Positions 36,739 to 46,081 of a stretch of DNA of 64,000 bases are shown one piece after another. Source of the DNA: Planctomycetaceae bacterium UBA2671 (GTDB lineage: Bacteria > Planctomycetota > Planctomycetia > Planctomycetales > Planctomycetaceae); the NCBI GenBank assembly GCA_002359185.1, contig DEML01000068.1, forward strand, positions 28,940 through 92,939, in the 5' to 3' direction. The notes under the pieces were generated by a model that searched no databases, was not told the origin of the DNA, and was given only the letters and a program-made list of their open reading frames with translations. Numbering within the stretch: the first letter of the stretch is position 1; each line of letters starts with the position of its first letter. Position numbers and translations under genes: made by a program.

Positions 36739-37629
36739 TCAAAGGGCGCCACTGCCGGTCAGTACGACACGAATGGTGCGGAAGAGTATTTTGAGATCGT
36801 TCCAGAAGCAGCAGTTTTGGAGATACATCAGATCGTAAGCGACTTTGCGTTCAAAGCTTTCCAGGTTATTGTCGTATCCATTTTCGATTTGAGCCAATCC
36901 TGTCAGGCCGGGCTTGAGACCGAGTCGATAGACATAATTGGGAATTTCCTGTGACAGATTCTGGATGAACTCAGGCCGTTCCGGACGAGGTCCGACCATC
37001 GACATTTCGCCTTTGAGGACGTTCCACAATTGAGGCAATTCGTCGAGCCGGGTTTTTCTCATAATGCGGCCAATGGATGTGACTCGAGGATCGTTCTTCT
37101 GAGCAAACTGAGCCCCGTTCTTTTCGGCATCGGTTCGCATCGTGCGGAATTTGTAGAGCGTAAACTCACGGCCGTATTTGAACTGCTGACGACGATCTGT
37201 ACTTTTACGGCGACATCCTTCCAATGTTTCTGGGAGTTCAGCTTCTTCCTGACGTCGATCAGAAAACTTCTTTCGCAGATTCAACCCGACTCGTCGTTGA
37301 CTGAAGATCGCAGGTCCAGGTGATGTCATTTTGACCGCAATGGCTGTCAATAACATGACGGGCGAAAGCAGTATCAGCAGTGTCGAAGCGATCACAATAT
37401 CGAGCGATCGTTTCAGGATTCTCGTCTGCAGAGAGATGCAGTGAATGTTTTCTCGAGGCAAGTCGAGCTGTAACTGGCTGATCCATGTTGCTTCGATGGT
37501 AGCGAGATTCTCCAGCGTTTCCGTCTGATGCGTATACGCAACCAGATCCGCCAGGGGATCTTCACTTCGATAAACGGGGACAATTTCCTGTCCTCTCGGG
37601 AGTGTCCGTGATACTGGAATGCTGCTCAT
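36739..37629 (-). CDS. Polysaccharide-initiating sugar transferase (WcaJ/ExoY type)
   Basis: 296 aa. Following an N-terminal region of about 70 residues, it has RSLDIVIASTLLILLSPVML (one hydrophobic segment) and the bacterial sugar transferase motifs FSQRRVGLN, LYKFRTMRTDAEKNG, TRLDELPQLWNVLKGEMSMVGPRPERPEF (in parts) and GLTGLAQI. Transfers a sugar-1-phosphate to undecaprenyl phosphate to begin a repeat unit. Lacks the long multi-helix N-terminus of full WcaJ, so it is closer to the short ExoY type, but has an insert after RRVGLN. Confidence 0.93.
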   Translation of the reverse strand: MSSIPVSRTLPRGQEIVPVYRSEDPLADLVAYTHQTETLENLATIEATWISQLQLDLPRENIHCISLQTRILKRSLDIVIASTLLILLSPVMLLTAIAVKMTSPGPAIFSQRRVGLNLRKKFSDRRQEEAELPETLEGCRRKSTDRRQQFKYGREFTLYKFRTMRTDAEKNGAQFAQKNDPRVTSIGRIMRKTRLDELPQLWNVLKGEMSMVGPRPERPEFIQNLSQEIPNYVYRLGLKPGLTGLAQIENGYDNNLESFERKVAYDLMYLQNCCFWNDLKILFRTIRVVLTGSGAL

Positions 37630-37838
37630 AGCCCTGAATTCACCTGAAATGACGGACAGGAACTGTCCGAATGTGAAAAGAATCGATGTTTAACTCTATC
37701 TTTGTAATGACGTTAACGGGTGCGTCGATGCACTAGCCAGTCACAATATAAAACTCATGTGTCCGTTAGGAAGTTTATGTAGGACATGCTGAATGTACGG
37801 ATTATTCCAACTGCGGCTTGATCATGATTCCATGAAAA

Positions 37839-39524
37839 TCAGTTCACATTTGCAGCCAGTGGAGAGAATGCCGGGTTCAAAGGAGCCGCGGTGCCTGTCA
37901 CTTGATGAATCACATATTGACCACTGCGAAAAACGACGGGGTGTTGATACGGAAATTCATGCAGATGTTCCTGGGGAAATTCTGCTGGCAATTGATGCGG
38001 CTGATCTTTTATGGATGTCTGACATTGCTCGATCGTCAGACCGTTTTCGAGAAGACTGCTCAAAATGTATTGGTGTCCTGAGCGGTCGAGCTGATCGACG
38101 ATTTCCGATTGATGATCCCGGAAGACACGGGTTAGCACATCCAGATATACAAAACGTGTCGAGGGTTTCAATTTCAGCTCGCGATAAGCGTGTACTAAAT
38201 ACACATTATGAACGGTTAATTCACCATCACTCAACTTCTGTTGACGAAGAAAATCTAATGCAGGCTCCAACTCGTTCCAGTTAGGGAGTGGAAAATGTTG
38301 TAGAGCCGTTTTCACCTCAGGTGAACTCCCCTGCTGGAAACATTGCGACCAATACTGGACCCGTTGCCAACTGGTAGCCGGGCTGAAACAAACTGCGACA
38401 AGTACACAGCATGTTGCAATGACCGGTCGGAATAGTACGCTTTGATTTTGTGCAGCAGCTATGCATTCGAGATGACGGATTCCACGACTGATCACACTCA
38501 TCGATATTGTGATCGCCAGCATCAATTCAGGCACGTGGATGTAGTCGAACAAATGCTGAAAGAAGAATGTCTGAAATAACCAGCCGAGATAGACTGCAGA
38601 TAGTATCGAAAATGAAAGGCTTCGGTGGCGAGACGAACTGCGTATGAGAGTGAGTACGGCTACCGGAATCGCAATCAGATGAGCCAGGCTGAATGGATAA
38701 AACCGCAACTGCTGACGCCAGAGTCGATCCCAGGTCCAGCGTTCACGGCCAACTTCAAAATAGGTCGGATTCCATTCAATCGCCATTTCCCAGAAATGTA
38801 GCCAGGTGCCACTCATGACCAGCCAGCTGGTTCCTATCCCGCCAATCAATAATCCGCCAATGAATACGCCAGCAAAATCGACTAGACACTTCTTTCGATT
38901 TGGTCTGCGAAGCCAGCCGACAATCATTGCTGCAAGAGCAGGGACGGCTATGAATGGTTTGATCCAGAAGCCAATTGCCCAAACGATCCCTTCGAGCATG
39001 CCCCATAAATGAATTTTCAGAGTGGTTGACTGATCCAATTCGATACGTTCAATCTGACGTCGTCTCAAAAATAATCCAAGCAGAGCGGGCAGGAACATCC
39101 ACGTGTCTCGCTGACAGTGACACCATTCCGAGGTCCCAAAATAGAACCAGAGCAACATCACACCCAGAAAGAGACGTTCTGAAAGTGAAGTTTTGAATTC
39201 CCTCTCTTGATTTCGAAACCACAAGGCCAGCAGCCAAGTAATGCTTCCCACAATTACCAGATCAACCGCTTTGAGAGCATATTCCGACCAGCCGAACAGA
39301 CTTCGAATCGCAATATGTGCCCAGACAATGCCCGGCAAATTCGGCTCGACGATATCGCGATAAAGTACGCCCCCTTCGAGAACGGTTTGTGCCTGCAGGT
39401 CGTAGAGTGAGGGATCTGCGGTGAGCGGCATACACATCATCATCGGGACGCCCAGTATCAGCAGTCCCAAAAGCAGGAGACCGGATATCCAGTGAGTCGA
39501 ACAGCAATTAGCGATAACCTTCAC
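37839..39524 (-). CDS. Multi-pass membrane protein resembling GT-C glycosyltransferases
   Basis: 561 aa with about nine hydrophobic segments (for example GLLLLGLLILGVPMMMCM and AGVFIGGLLIGGIGTSWLV). Between the first two helices is MPLTADPSLYDLQAQTVLEG with DIVEPNLPG, recalling the acidic loop of GT39-type mannosyl transferases, where an Asp acts catalytically. The C-terminal part after about residue 420 is soluble. Lies beside a sugar transferase gene and faces a GT2 pair, so a role in surface glycan making is likely. Confidence 0.65.
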   Translation of the reverse strand: MKVIANCCSTHWISGLLLLGLLILGVPMMMCMPLTADPSLYDLQAQTVLEGGVLYRDIVEPNLPGIVWAHIAIRSLFGWSEYALKAVDLVIVGSITWLLALWFRNQEREFKTSLSERLFLGVMLLWFYFGTSEWCHCQRDTWMFLPALLGLFLRRRQIERIELDQSTTLKIHLWGMLEGIVWAIGFWIKPFIAVPALAAMIVGWLRRPNRKKCLVDFAGVFIGGLLIGGIGTSWLVMSGTWLHFWEMAIEWNPTYFEVGRERWTWDRLWRQQLRFYPFSLAHLIAIPVAVLTLIRSSSRHRSLSFSILSAVYLGWLFQTFFFQHLFDYIHVPELMLAITISMSVISRGIRHLECIAAAQNQSVLFRPVIATCCVLVAVCFSPATSWQRVQYWSQCFQQGSSPEVKTALQHFPLPNWNELEPALDFLRQQKLSDGELTVHNVYLVHAYRELKLKPSTRFVYLDVLTRVFRDHQSEIVDQLDRSGHQYILSSLLENGLTIEQCQTSIKDQPHQLPAEFPQEHLHEFPYQHPVVFRSGQYVIHQVTGTAAPLNPAFSPLAANVN

Positions 39525-40143
<619 letters not shown>

Positions 40144-40938
40144 ATGGAAGTAGCTCACCTGCACGAACTCTCCGAACTGGAACAAACCTACTGGTGGCAT
40201 GTCGCGAAGCGCGATCTGGTCACCAAATGGTTGCAGCAGTATGCGCCTGCTCCGGGATTGATCATTGAAGGCGGTATTGGCTCTGCTGGAAACCTGCTTG
40301 CCTTTCAGGAACTTGGGTACAACGTGGCTGGCTTGGATATCATGCCGGAAGCGGTCGAGTATGGTCGTCAACGCGGGTTGAGTCAGGTGCAGGTTCACGA
40401 TCTGGAACAGCCTTGGCCATTTGCGGACGAGACTGCAGACGCCATCGTCCTTCTGGATGTCATTGAGCATGTTCCCCATCCCGTTCATGTTCTGCAGAAT
40501 GCGGCGAGAGCATTAAAACCAGACGGAAAAATCTTTCTGACAGTTCCCGCCTATCAATGGCTCTATGGCGACTGGGATGAAGCCTTGGGACACTATCGTC
40601 GATATACAACACGCAGGCTCCAGCAGCAAACGGTAGCAGCAGGCTTGAAGACGATCAAGGTAACGCACTGGAATTCCTTCACGCTCCCGGCTGCTCTAGG
40701 AATGCGAACGTGGCAGAAAATGTGTCCTCTCAAACGCTCTGCCGAGTTTCCTCGAGTCTCTGCGATAACGAATCAAATGCTGATTGGTTGTGCACAGATT
40801 GAGCGGAAAATCAATCAGTTTCTGAATGTACCCTGTGGACTTTCTGTGGCTGGTGTCTTTGAAAAAAACACGGATTCCATCAGTGCAGGCAACGCACCAC
40901 TTCCACAGTTGCATCGGGAAGAAGGGACAGAGCAATGA
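40144..40938 (+). CDS. Class I SAM-dependent methyltransferase
   Basis: 264 aa from ATG at 40144, where the family pattern begins (HELSELEQTYWWHVAKRDL). SAM-binding motif I is IIEGGIGSAGNLLAF, followed by GLDIMPEAVEYGR and VLLDVIEHVPHP, typical of methyltransferases beside glycosyltransferases. ALGHYRRYTTRRL is also a family hallmark. Overlaps the GT2 gene by 4 bp (ATGA), so the two are coupled; target may be a lipid-linked or glycan substrate. Confidence 0.9.
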   Translation: MEVAHLHELSELEQTYWWHVAKRDLVTKWLQQYAPAPGLIIEGGIGSAGNLLAFQELGYNVAGLDIMPEAVEYGRQRGLSQVQVHDLEQPWPFADETADAIVLLDVIEHVPHPVHVLQNAARALKPDGKIFLTVPAYQWLYGDWDEALGHYRRYTTRRLQQQTVAAGLKTIKVTHWNSFTLPAALGMRTWQKMCPLKRSAEFPRVSAITNQMLIGCAQIERKINQFLNVPCGLSVAGVFEKNTDSISAGNAPLPQLHREEGTEQ

Positions 40939-42002
40939 ATCTGAATCGCACACCTTCTGCGGCTTTCATCTCTGTCGTGCTTCCCGTTTATAACGAGCTT
41001 CAGGCATTACCCATACTCGTAGAACGGATTAGTTCGACGCTAGACGCCGGGCATTGGCGATTTGAAATTGTCTTTGTGAATGATGGTTCAACTGACGGCA
41101 GTACTCAGGAACTTGCGCATTTGAGTCAGGCTCATGATTTTGTGCGAATTGTTTCCTTCTCCCGCAATTTCGGGCATCAGGCTGCAGTTCAAGCCGGGAT
41201 GATGGCTGCTCAGGGCGATGCGATTATTCTGATGGACTCCGACTTACAAGATGATCCGCATGCCTTGACCGATTTTCTCGCTGCCTGGCAGCAGGATTTC
41301 GATATTGTCTATGCCGTCCGCACTAAGCGAAAAGAACATGCCTGTAAGCGATTTCTGTTCGATTCGTTTTATCGCATTCTGAACGCGATTTCCTCAGTGC
41401 GAATTCCTGTCGATGCGGGCAACTTCAGTTTGCTCGATCGTCGAGTCGTCGAGACGATCAATGCGCTGCCAGAGCGGGATCGTTATTTTCCGGGCTTACG
41501 CAGTTGGGCTGGATTTCGACAGACGGGCATTGAAGTCGAACGTTGTGCCCGTTATGACGATGTCCCTCGCGTTTCTTTGCTCGGCTTATTTCGACTAGCG
41601 AAAACAGCGATGTTCTCGTTCTCGAATGTTCCGCTGACGATGTTCTACGCGATTGGCGGGCTTTCGTTTTGTGTCAGTCTGATTCTGGCTGGATTTGCCC
41701 TTTACCACAAACTGATTACTGGAGATGCTATCCCCGGTTGGACGTCCACCACAATTGTGGTCTCCTTATTTGGAGCCATCAACTCTCTGGGGATCGCAAT
41801 CCTTGGAGAATATGCCGCCAGGATTTACGATCAGGTGCGGGCTCGCCCCAATTATATTGTCGATGAAATAGCCTCTCAAAATATCAGAACGTTGCCCACA
41901 CCTGCTGAGAATTCTGCAGCAGTCACGCAACTTCTGGAATGGTTGCAGAAGAATCAGGAACAAACACATAAAGGTGATCCAAGTCAGTCTATGTCGAGTT
42001 AG
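40935..42002 (+). CDS. Membrane-anchored GT2 glycosyltransferase (GtrB/DPM1-like)
   Basis: 355 aa. N-terminal GT-A domain: SVVLPVYNELQALPILVERI, FVNDGSTDGS and ILMDSDLQDDP give the nucleotide-sugar and metal-binding Asp residues. SFSRNFGHQAAVQAGMMAAQ is typical of polyprenyl-phosphate glycosyltransferases. Two C-terminal membrane helices (MFYAIGGLSFCVSLILAGFA; TTIVVSLFGAINSLGIAILG) match the GtrB layout. Likely makes a polyprenyl-phosphate sugar for surface glycans. Confidence 0.93.
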   Translation: MNLNRTPSAAFISVVLPVYNELQALPILVERISSTLDAGHWRFEIVFVNDGSTDGSTQELAHLSQAHDFVRIVSFSRNFGHQAAVQAGMMAAQGDAIILMDSDLQDDPHALTDFLAAWQQDFDIVYAVRTKRKEHACKRFLFDSFYRILNAISSVRIPVDAGNFSLLDRRVVETINALPERDRYFPGLRSWAGFRQTGIEVERCARYDDVPRVSLLGLFRLAKTAMFSFSNVPLTMFYAIGGLSFCVSLILAGFALYHKLITGDAIPGWTSTTIVVSLFGAINSLGIAILGEYAARIYDQVRARPNYIVDEIASQNIRTLPTPAENSAAVTQLLEWLQKNQEQTHKGDPSQSMSS

Positions 42003-42085
42003 TTACGATTGCAGTTCTGGAGGCTACGCTGGGCTACGAACCCAGCCACCCGAGAAGCCTGATCAGGTTTCAAATTGATTCCCGA

Positions 42086-43276
42086 TTAATCCCGTTGGAC
42101 AATCAGCACGCTGGTATCATCGTGTCGTCCCAGCCCTTGAGTAAAAGCGTGACTCGATTGAAACAAGGCTTCGACGGTCTCCTTGAGAGTTGATTGAACT
42201 GATTCCTGAAGCACGCGTTTGATTCCGGGAACGCCGAACTCAACGTGATGACCTTCATCGTCGCAAAATGCTTCCGCTAATCCGTCAGAATAAAGTGCGA
42301 GCCTTGAGTGCTCCGGCACATCGATTTTCTGACTCACATACTCAGCCTCTTCCCAGATTCCGAGAGGCATGCCAACATCATCTGTTGACCCGCGTTCATC
42401 CAGCGTGTTCGTCGTGAGGTCATGAACCATTGGTAGTGGATGACCGGCTGCGGCCCATTCGAATTCGTGCTTGACCGGATTCAAAATTCCGTATAACAGC
42501 GTGATGAATCCTCCGTCATCATTCACGACCGCATGGCTGCAGAGACTTTCGTTGATGTCTCGAACAAACACAGCCGGGTCGGTATATCGCTTGGAGGGAA
42601 ACATCTGGATCAACGTGTGTAACGTCATGATTGACATGCAGGCTTTCATCCCATGCCCGGAAGCATCGCCGACCAGGAGAGCAATATTACCATCCGGCAT
42701 GGTCAATGCGTTGTAATAATCACCTCCGGCCATGGTCACGGGAAGTCCGCCGTAAACGTTGATTTCTGAGGATTCATATCGGCCTTCGATCTGATAGCCT
42801 TTTGGGACATTGAGCAGCCGGGGAATGATCGATTCCTGTAGTTTGCGAACCGAATCGATTTCCTGTCTCAGTTTGGCGGAAATCACGCGTTCACGTTCGG
42901 CTCGGACCGATTCCATTGCGCTTTGCAAAGCCGCGTGCAGCAGAAACATGTAGTCTTTATTATGATCCCGAATCACATAGCTGCGCAAGCCTGTCGTCAA
43001 AAACCTGGCGATCCGATACACATCCTCCTGTGAAGAAGCCCCCACGACCGCATGATCAGCAGAGACTTCTCGCAATTTCATAAAAGCTTCGTAAGCCGTA
43101 TCGACATCTGGCGAGCTTGTCGAAATCAGAAAGACATCCCAGCTCGGATCTTTTTTTGCGGCTGCCAGAAAATCATCCCATGTCGTGTGCACCTCGACTT
43201 CGGTGTCATCGACATCCAGATACAATTTCAGAAGTTCCGCCTCATCCGCATCATCCCAGCCCACAAGTACCCGCAT
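42086..43276 (-). CDS. Pseudo-receiver plus SpoIIE/PP2C-type phosphatase
   Basis: 396 aa. Residues 1-130 look like a response-regulator fold, but the phospho-acceptor site at the end of strand 3 reads DVFLISTSS, with Ser in place of Asp, so it is probably a pseudo-receiver. A helix near 130-160 (ESVRAERERVISAKLRQEI) links to the phosphatase domain: GGDYYNALTMPDGNIALLVGD, ASGHGMKACM, AAAGHPLP, YSDGLAEAF and GRHDDTSVLIV, with the metal-binding Asp residues kept. Such RsbU-like enzymes act on anti-sigma-antagonist proteins in partner-switching systems. No partner is adjacent. Confidence 0.92.
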   Translation of the reverse strand: MRVLVGWDDADEAELLKLYLDVDDTEVEVHTTWDDFLAAAKKDPSWDVFLISTSSPDVDTAYEAFMKLREVSADHAVVGASSQEDVYRIARFLTTGLRSYVIRDHNKDYMFLLHAALQSAMESVRAERERVISAKLRQEIDSVRKLQESIIPRLLNVPKGYQIEGRYESSEINVYGGLPVTMAGGDYYNALTMPDGNIALLVGDASGHGMKACMSIMTLHTLIQMFPSKRYTDPAVFVRDINESLCSHAVVNDDGGFITLLYGILNPVKHEFEWAAAGHPLPMVHDLTTNTLDERGSTDDVGMPLGIWEEAEYVSQKIDVPEHSRLALYSDGLAEAFCDDEGHHVEFGVPGIKRVLQESVQSTLKETVEALFQSSHAFTQGLGRHDDTSVLIVQRD

Positions 43277-43419
43277 GAATTAACCGTTCATTAAGATTTG
43301 ATTAGATTAGAAATATTAGAAGAGATAATAATTCTGATCCTGATCCCGGGTCAACGCAAGGATCAATCGATGTTTATGAAACCAAGTTTGAAAAACAGAA
43401 TGAAGTTACCTGAAAATTA

Positions 43420-44250
43420 CTAGTTTTCTGGTCTGGGATTATTTGCCCAATGTCCTGATTTATCCTCTCCGCAAACAAGCACCCCTTTCCCGTTCCATCC
43501 CAAATGGGCTTTCACATCGGCAGCCGCATAGCGAAGAGTCAAAGCACAGCGGCGGCGGTCGGAATCGTTGGCGTCCGAACCGTGCAGGAGCAAATCGGAA
43601 TGCATCGAAATCTGGCCGGCCTGTAAGTGGTTTTCGATCACATCCCCATATTGCTCGGGATTATCGATCGTCTGGTTGAGGACATTATGCTCATGCGACG
43701 AACTCGGTCGATAGGTCAAATGTCCCACATGATGCGAGCCACTGATAAACTTCATCGGCCCATTCTCGGCATCGACATCATCAATCGCCAGCCAGACGGT
43801 TAACGCTTTCGTCGGTGTTAATGGCCAGTAACTCGAATCCTGATGCCAGGCGACGGTTTTTCCATCATGAGGCATCTTGCAGAAAAAGTGCGAACCCCAG
43901 CCCACGACGTTTTGGCCCAGAATATCGGAAACACAATCAACAATCCGCTGATCGTGCAGCATGTCCCAAACCTTGCCGTGCTTCAGATGAGCAGAACTGA
44001 TGGAATAACTGTCCCCACCTTCCGCGATGACCCGTTCGAGCAATTCATCAAAATATGATCGGATCTCACCAATTTCACCCGCTGAAAAAATTGAAATCGG
44101 ATGAATATAACCTTCACGATTATAATGCTCGATCTGTTCAGGCGTTAAGACTTTGGGATCCTTATTCGTGCTCGGATAGAATTTCAGATCTCGTTCAATC
44201 GCGTCAAGTTCCTCTTGATCGGGAACGATTTTGTAGGAAGGAGTAGCCAT
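43420..44250 (-). CDS. Phytanoyl-CoA dioxygenase (PhyH) family protein
   Basis: 276 aa from ATG at 44250 (an in-frame GTG at 44262 is possible). The Fe(II)/2-oxoglutarate motif is visible as HQD in VAWHQDSSYW and a distal His in SDLLLHGSDAN, with Arg in RRCALTLRY for 2-oxoglutarate. SGSHHVGHL also fits. Planctomycetes carry many paralogues, usually of unknown substrate. The gene is alone, ending about 140 bp from the phosphatase gene start. Confidence 0.9.
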   Translation of the reverse strand: MATPSYKIVPDQEELDAIERDLKFYPSTNKDPKVLTPEQIEHYNREGYIHPISIFSAGEIGEIRSYFDELLERVIAEGGDSYSISSAHLKHGKVWDMLHDQRIVDCVSDILGQNVVGWGSHFFCKMPHDGKTVAWHQDSSYWPLTPTKALTVWLAIDDVDAENGPMKFISGSHHVGHLTYRPSSSHEHNVLNQTIDNPEQYGDVIENHLQAGQISMHSDLLLHGSDANDSDRRRCALTLRYAAADVKAHLGWNGKGVLVCGEDKSGHWANNPRPEN

Positions 44251-44402
44251 CTGATTCTGCACCAGTTAAAGGAGATTTCACTCATTGACATATCACGAAC
44301 TGCTATTGTATCAGCTAATTGCAATTCAATACAGGGATCAACTGCCACCTTAACAGACGGCGAACTTGAATTTCCCGGCAGTGTCAATAAACTCATACCA
44401 TC

Positions 44403-44475
44403 GCCGCCGTAGCTCAGTTGGTAGAGCAATGCTTTCGTAAAGCATGGGTCGTGTGTTCAAGTCACATCGGCGGCT
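44403..44475 (+). tRNA. tRNA-Thr (anticodon CGU)
   Basis: 73 nt cloverleaf. Acceptor GCCGCCG/CGGCGGC, D arm GCTC..GAGC, anticodon stem ATGCT/AGCAT with loop TTCGTAA (anticodon CGT, reading ACG), T arm GTGTG TTCAAGT CACAT, discriminator T. CCA is not encoded. It borders the accessory island at 44513-46590. Confidence 0.95.
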
Positions 44476-44478
44476 CTC

Positions 44479-44512
44479 GATTAGCCCTGTTTTTCAGGGC
44501 TAATCTTGTTTT
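44479..44512 (+). terminator. Terminator after tRNA-Thr
   Basis: GATTAGCCCTG (44479-44489), TTTTT loop, CAGGGCTAATC (44495-44505), then TTGTTTT. Perfect 11-bp stem. Confidence 0.93.
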
Positions 44513-44746
44513 CCGAGTCGCTGTTTTTTGATTCACCCGCTGGACTGTCACGTGAAATGTCACCCAGTGCTGCTCAACAGACACACCAACGAAAGAGACC
44601 TTCTTCAGGCTTGAGCATTTGTGTTGACGTTTGTTGCATTGTCAGCCTTGAATCAATCTCCTGAGAGAAATTTACTCAAGAGAGATTCATCTGTGTTCAG
44701 AAAGTGAATGCAAAAATCCTCGTTGCTTGTGTAGCCTTTATACTGG

Positions 44747-44776
44747 TTGACAATTATCGATTCATTAGTCGATAAT
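44747..44776 (+). promoter_or_regulatory. Sigma-70-like promoter with overlapping palindrome
   Basis: TTGACA (44747-44752), 18-bp spacer, GATAAT (44771-44776). The spacer begins ATTATCGA (44753-44760), exactly inverted as TCGATAAT (44769-44776), so an operator could cover the -10 box. It points toward the cassettes starting at 45032. Confidence 0.55.
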
Positions 44777-44839
44777 GAGAATTGTGTTATACAGAATGTC
44801 AAACTTTATTAGACAGAAGTCAATTCTGTCTATCAATTA

Positions 44840-44865
44840 GTTCGTTGCGACTCGACTCAACGAAC
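44840..44865. repeat. Inverted GTTCGTTG/CAACGAAC pair
   Basis: GTTCGTTG (44840-44847) and CAACGAAC (44858-44865) match the outer core of the attC-like site at 44948-45040, but lie only 10 bp apart and in reversed order. Possibly a junction or remnant of an older site. Confidence 0.4.
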
Positions 44866-44947
44866 GTCGCGGATGAGCTCCCCGGAGGCGTATCGATGTT
44901 CGGAGTAACCCCGATTATGAGTCCTCGGCGAAATGTTTTTCGTGGGT

Positions 44948-45040
44948 CCAACGAACAAAGCGGGTGGAGCGGAAAAGCGCGATCGTGTATCCAAGGTATG
45001 TACACAACTTTGCTTTCCGCTCACCCGCGACGTTCGTCGG
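44948..45040 (+). repeat. attC-like site 1
   Basis: 93 bp. Outer core CCAACGAAC (44948-44956) pairs with GTTCGTCGG (45032-45040). Inner arms GCGGGTGGAGCGGAAAAGC (44960-44978) and GCTTTCCGCTCACCCGC (45012-45028) pair over 17 bp, leaving one extra G and one extra A in the left arm, the extrahelical bases expected of integron attC sites. The next gene starts 20 bp after the site. Confidence 0.75.
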
Positions 45041-45059
45041 ACAACAGGATGAATCAACC

Positions 45060-45548
45060 ATGTCGATGATTGGCAACTTTCTGCAACTGTCGTCCGATGA
45101 ATTGGCAGCGTTGATCGCCGATCCATCAAGCGTGGAAGCCTTCATCTATCCGGACGACGAGGAACACGAAAACAACATTGATGTCGACAAAGCATGGCAC
45201 GGCATTCACTACCTGCTCGCTGGCGATGCGTGGGGCGGAGAGCCGCCACTGGCTAACGTGGTTCTCGGCGGCACGGAGATCGGTGACGACGTAGGATACG
45301 GCCCGGCTCGCTACTTAACGGTTGACAAGGTTGAGACTGCTGCCAGTGCATTGAAAGACATTACGCCTGAGAACTTCCGTGCACGGTACGTCGCAACCGA
45401 GCTATCAAAGAATGAGATCTATCCAGAGATTTGGGATGATGCCGACGACGATGCTGTTGGATACCTGGCAACTTGGTATGAGACACTCCGTGACTACTTC
45501 ATCGATGCGTCCGATAAAGGCCATGCGATGATAAAGTACCTCAACTGA
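45060..45548 (+). CDS. DUF1877 (YfbM-like) family protein, cassette gene 1
   Basis: 162 aa from ATG at 45060; a longer frame from 44964 would run through the attC-like site, so it is rejected. MSMIGNFLQLSSDELAALI, KAWHGIHYLLAG and YGPARYLTVDKVETAASAL match the DUF1877/YfbM family, small proteins of unknown function often found in mobile or immunity-rich loci. The gene fills the space between attC-like sites 1 and 2 exactly as cassette genes do, in the same orientation, and ends 20 bp before site 2. Confidence 0.85.
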   Translation: MSMIGNFLQLSSDELAALIADPSSVEAFIYPDDEEHENNIDVDKAWHGIHYLLAGDAWGGEPPLANVVLGGTEIGDDVGYGPARYLTVDKVETAASALKDITPENFRARYVATELSKNEIYPEIWDDADDDAVGYLATWYETLRDYFIDASDKGHAMIKYLN

Positions 45549-45567
45549 AACCTAAACCCCCGCGAAG

Positions 45568-45661
45568 GCCAACGAACAAATCGTTGCAATGGAGCGGCGG
45601 GTCGGCTCGGTACTGAAGCCAACGCTACTTGGCCGCCGCCTATTAAACTTAAACGTTCGGC
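45568..45661 (+). repeat. attC-like site 2
   Basis: 94 bp, nearly the size of site 1. Left core GCCAACGAAC (45568-45577), right core AACGTTCGGC (45652-45661), sharing GAAC/GTTC. Inner arms AATGGAGCGGCGG and CCGCCGCCTATT pair with one G-T and one extra A in the left arm (extrahelical base). R' GTTCGGC is intact; the left core is less perfect. Site 3 starts with the matching GCCGAAC. Confidence 0.7.
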
Positions 45662-45665
45662 TATC

Positions 45666-45926
45666 ATGCGAAAGCATCACGAGATGAGACGCTTTCATCT
45701 ATTTCTATTTTGCCTATTCGCCACGATTGGTTTGGCGACAGCGTCAAGACTATACTACACTTGGGTATGGCTTCCTGAGCATTCGCGCCCGTCAGAGATC
45801 ATCGCTTTTAAAGCTTGGTGGCTTTTTATTCTGTCCCCTTTCGGGGCTACATTTCATATTGCCATCATCGCTTTTCTTGTAGTTACCATCTATTTCTTAG
45901 CGACAGGAAAGACCTCGAAAAAATGA
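45666..45926 (+). CDS. Small membrane protein, cassette gene 2
   Basis: 86 aa with two hydrophobic segments (FHLFLFCLFATIGLATASRL at about 10-29 and HIAIIAFLVVTIYFLATG at about 63-80) and basic ends. ATG lies 5 bp after attC-like site 2, and the stop codon abuts site 3 (GCCGAAC follows directly), the tight packing of integron cassettes. A second ATG at 45684 is possible. No family recognised; role unknown. Confidence 0.7.
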   Translation: MRKHHEMRRFHLFLFCLFATIGLATASRLYYTWVWLPEHSRPSEIIAFKAWWLFILSPFGATFHIAIIAFLVVTIYFLATGKTSKK

Positions 45927-46053
45927 GCCGAACAATACGCTGCAGCCAACCCCTACCAGCGATCTGCCGATTCCCTTCGACCGCTCGGCTCCACCTTCAC
46001 ACCTCTCCCAGAGCTTGTGCGCCCGTTCGGGATGGCTGAGCTTGGCGTTAGAA
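45927..46053 (+). repeat. attC-like site 3
   Basis: About 127 bp. R'' GCCGAAC (45927-45933) directly after the stop of cassette gene 2; R' GTTAGAA (46047-46053), the common GTTRRRY form. Inner arms GCTGCAGCCAACCC (from 45939) and GGGATGGCTGAGC (from 46029) pair with an extra G in the left arm. Longer than sites 1 and 2. Confidence 0.6.
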
Positions 46054-46081
46054 AAGAGCGAGTGTTGAATTCGATAATACC

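Noticed and set aside
44964..45059. N-terminal extension of the DUF1877 gene
   Set aside because: It would translate the attC-like site 1; the family start fits ATG 45060.
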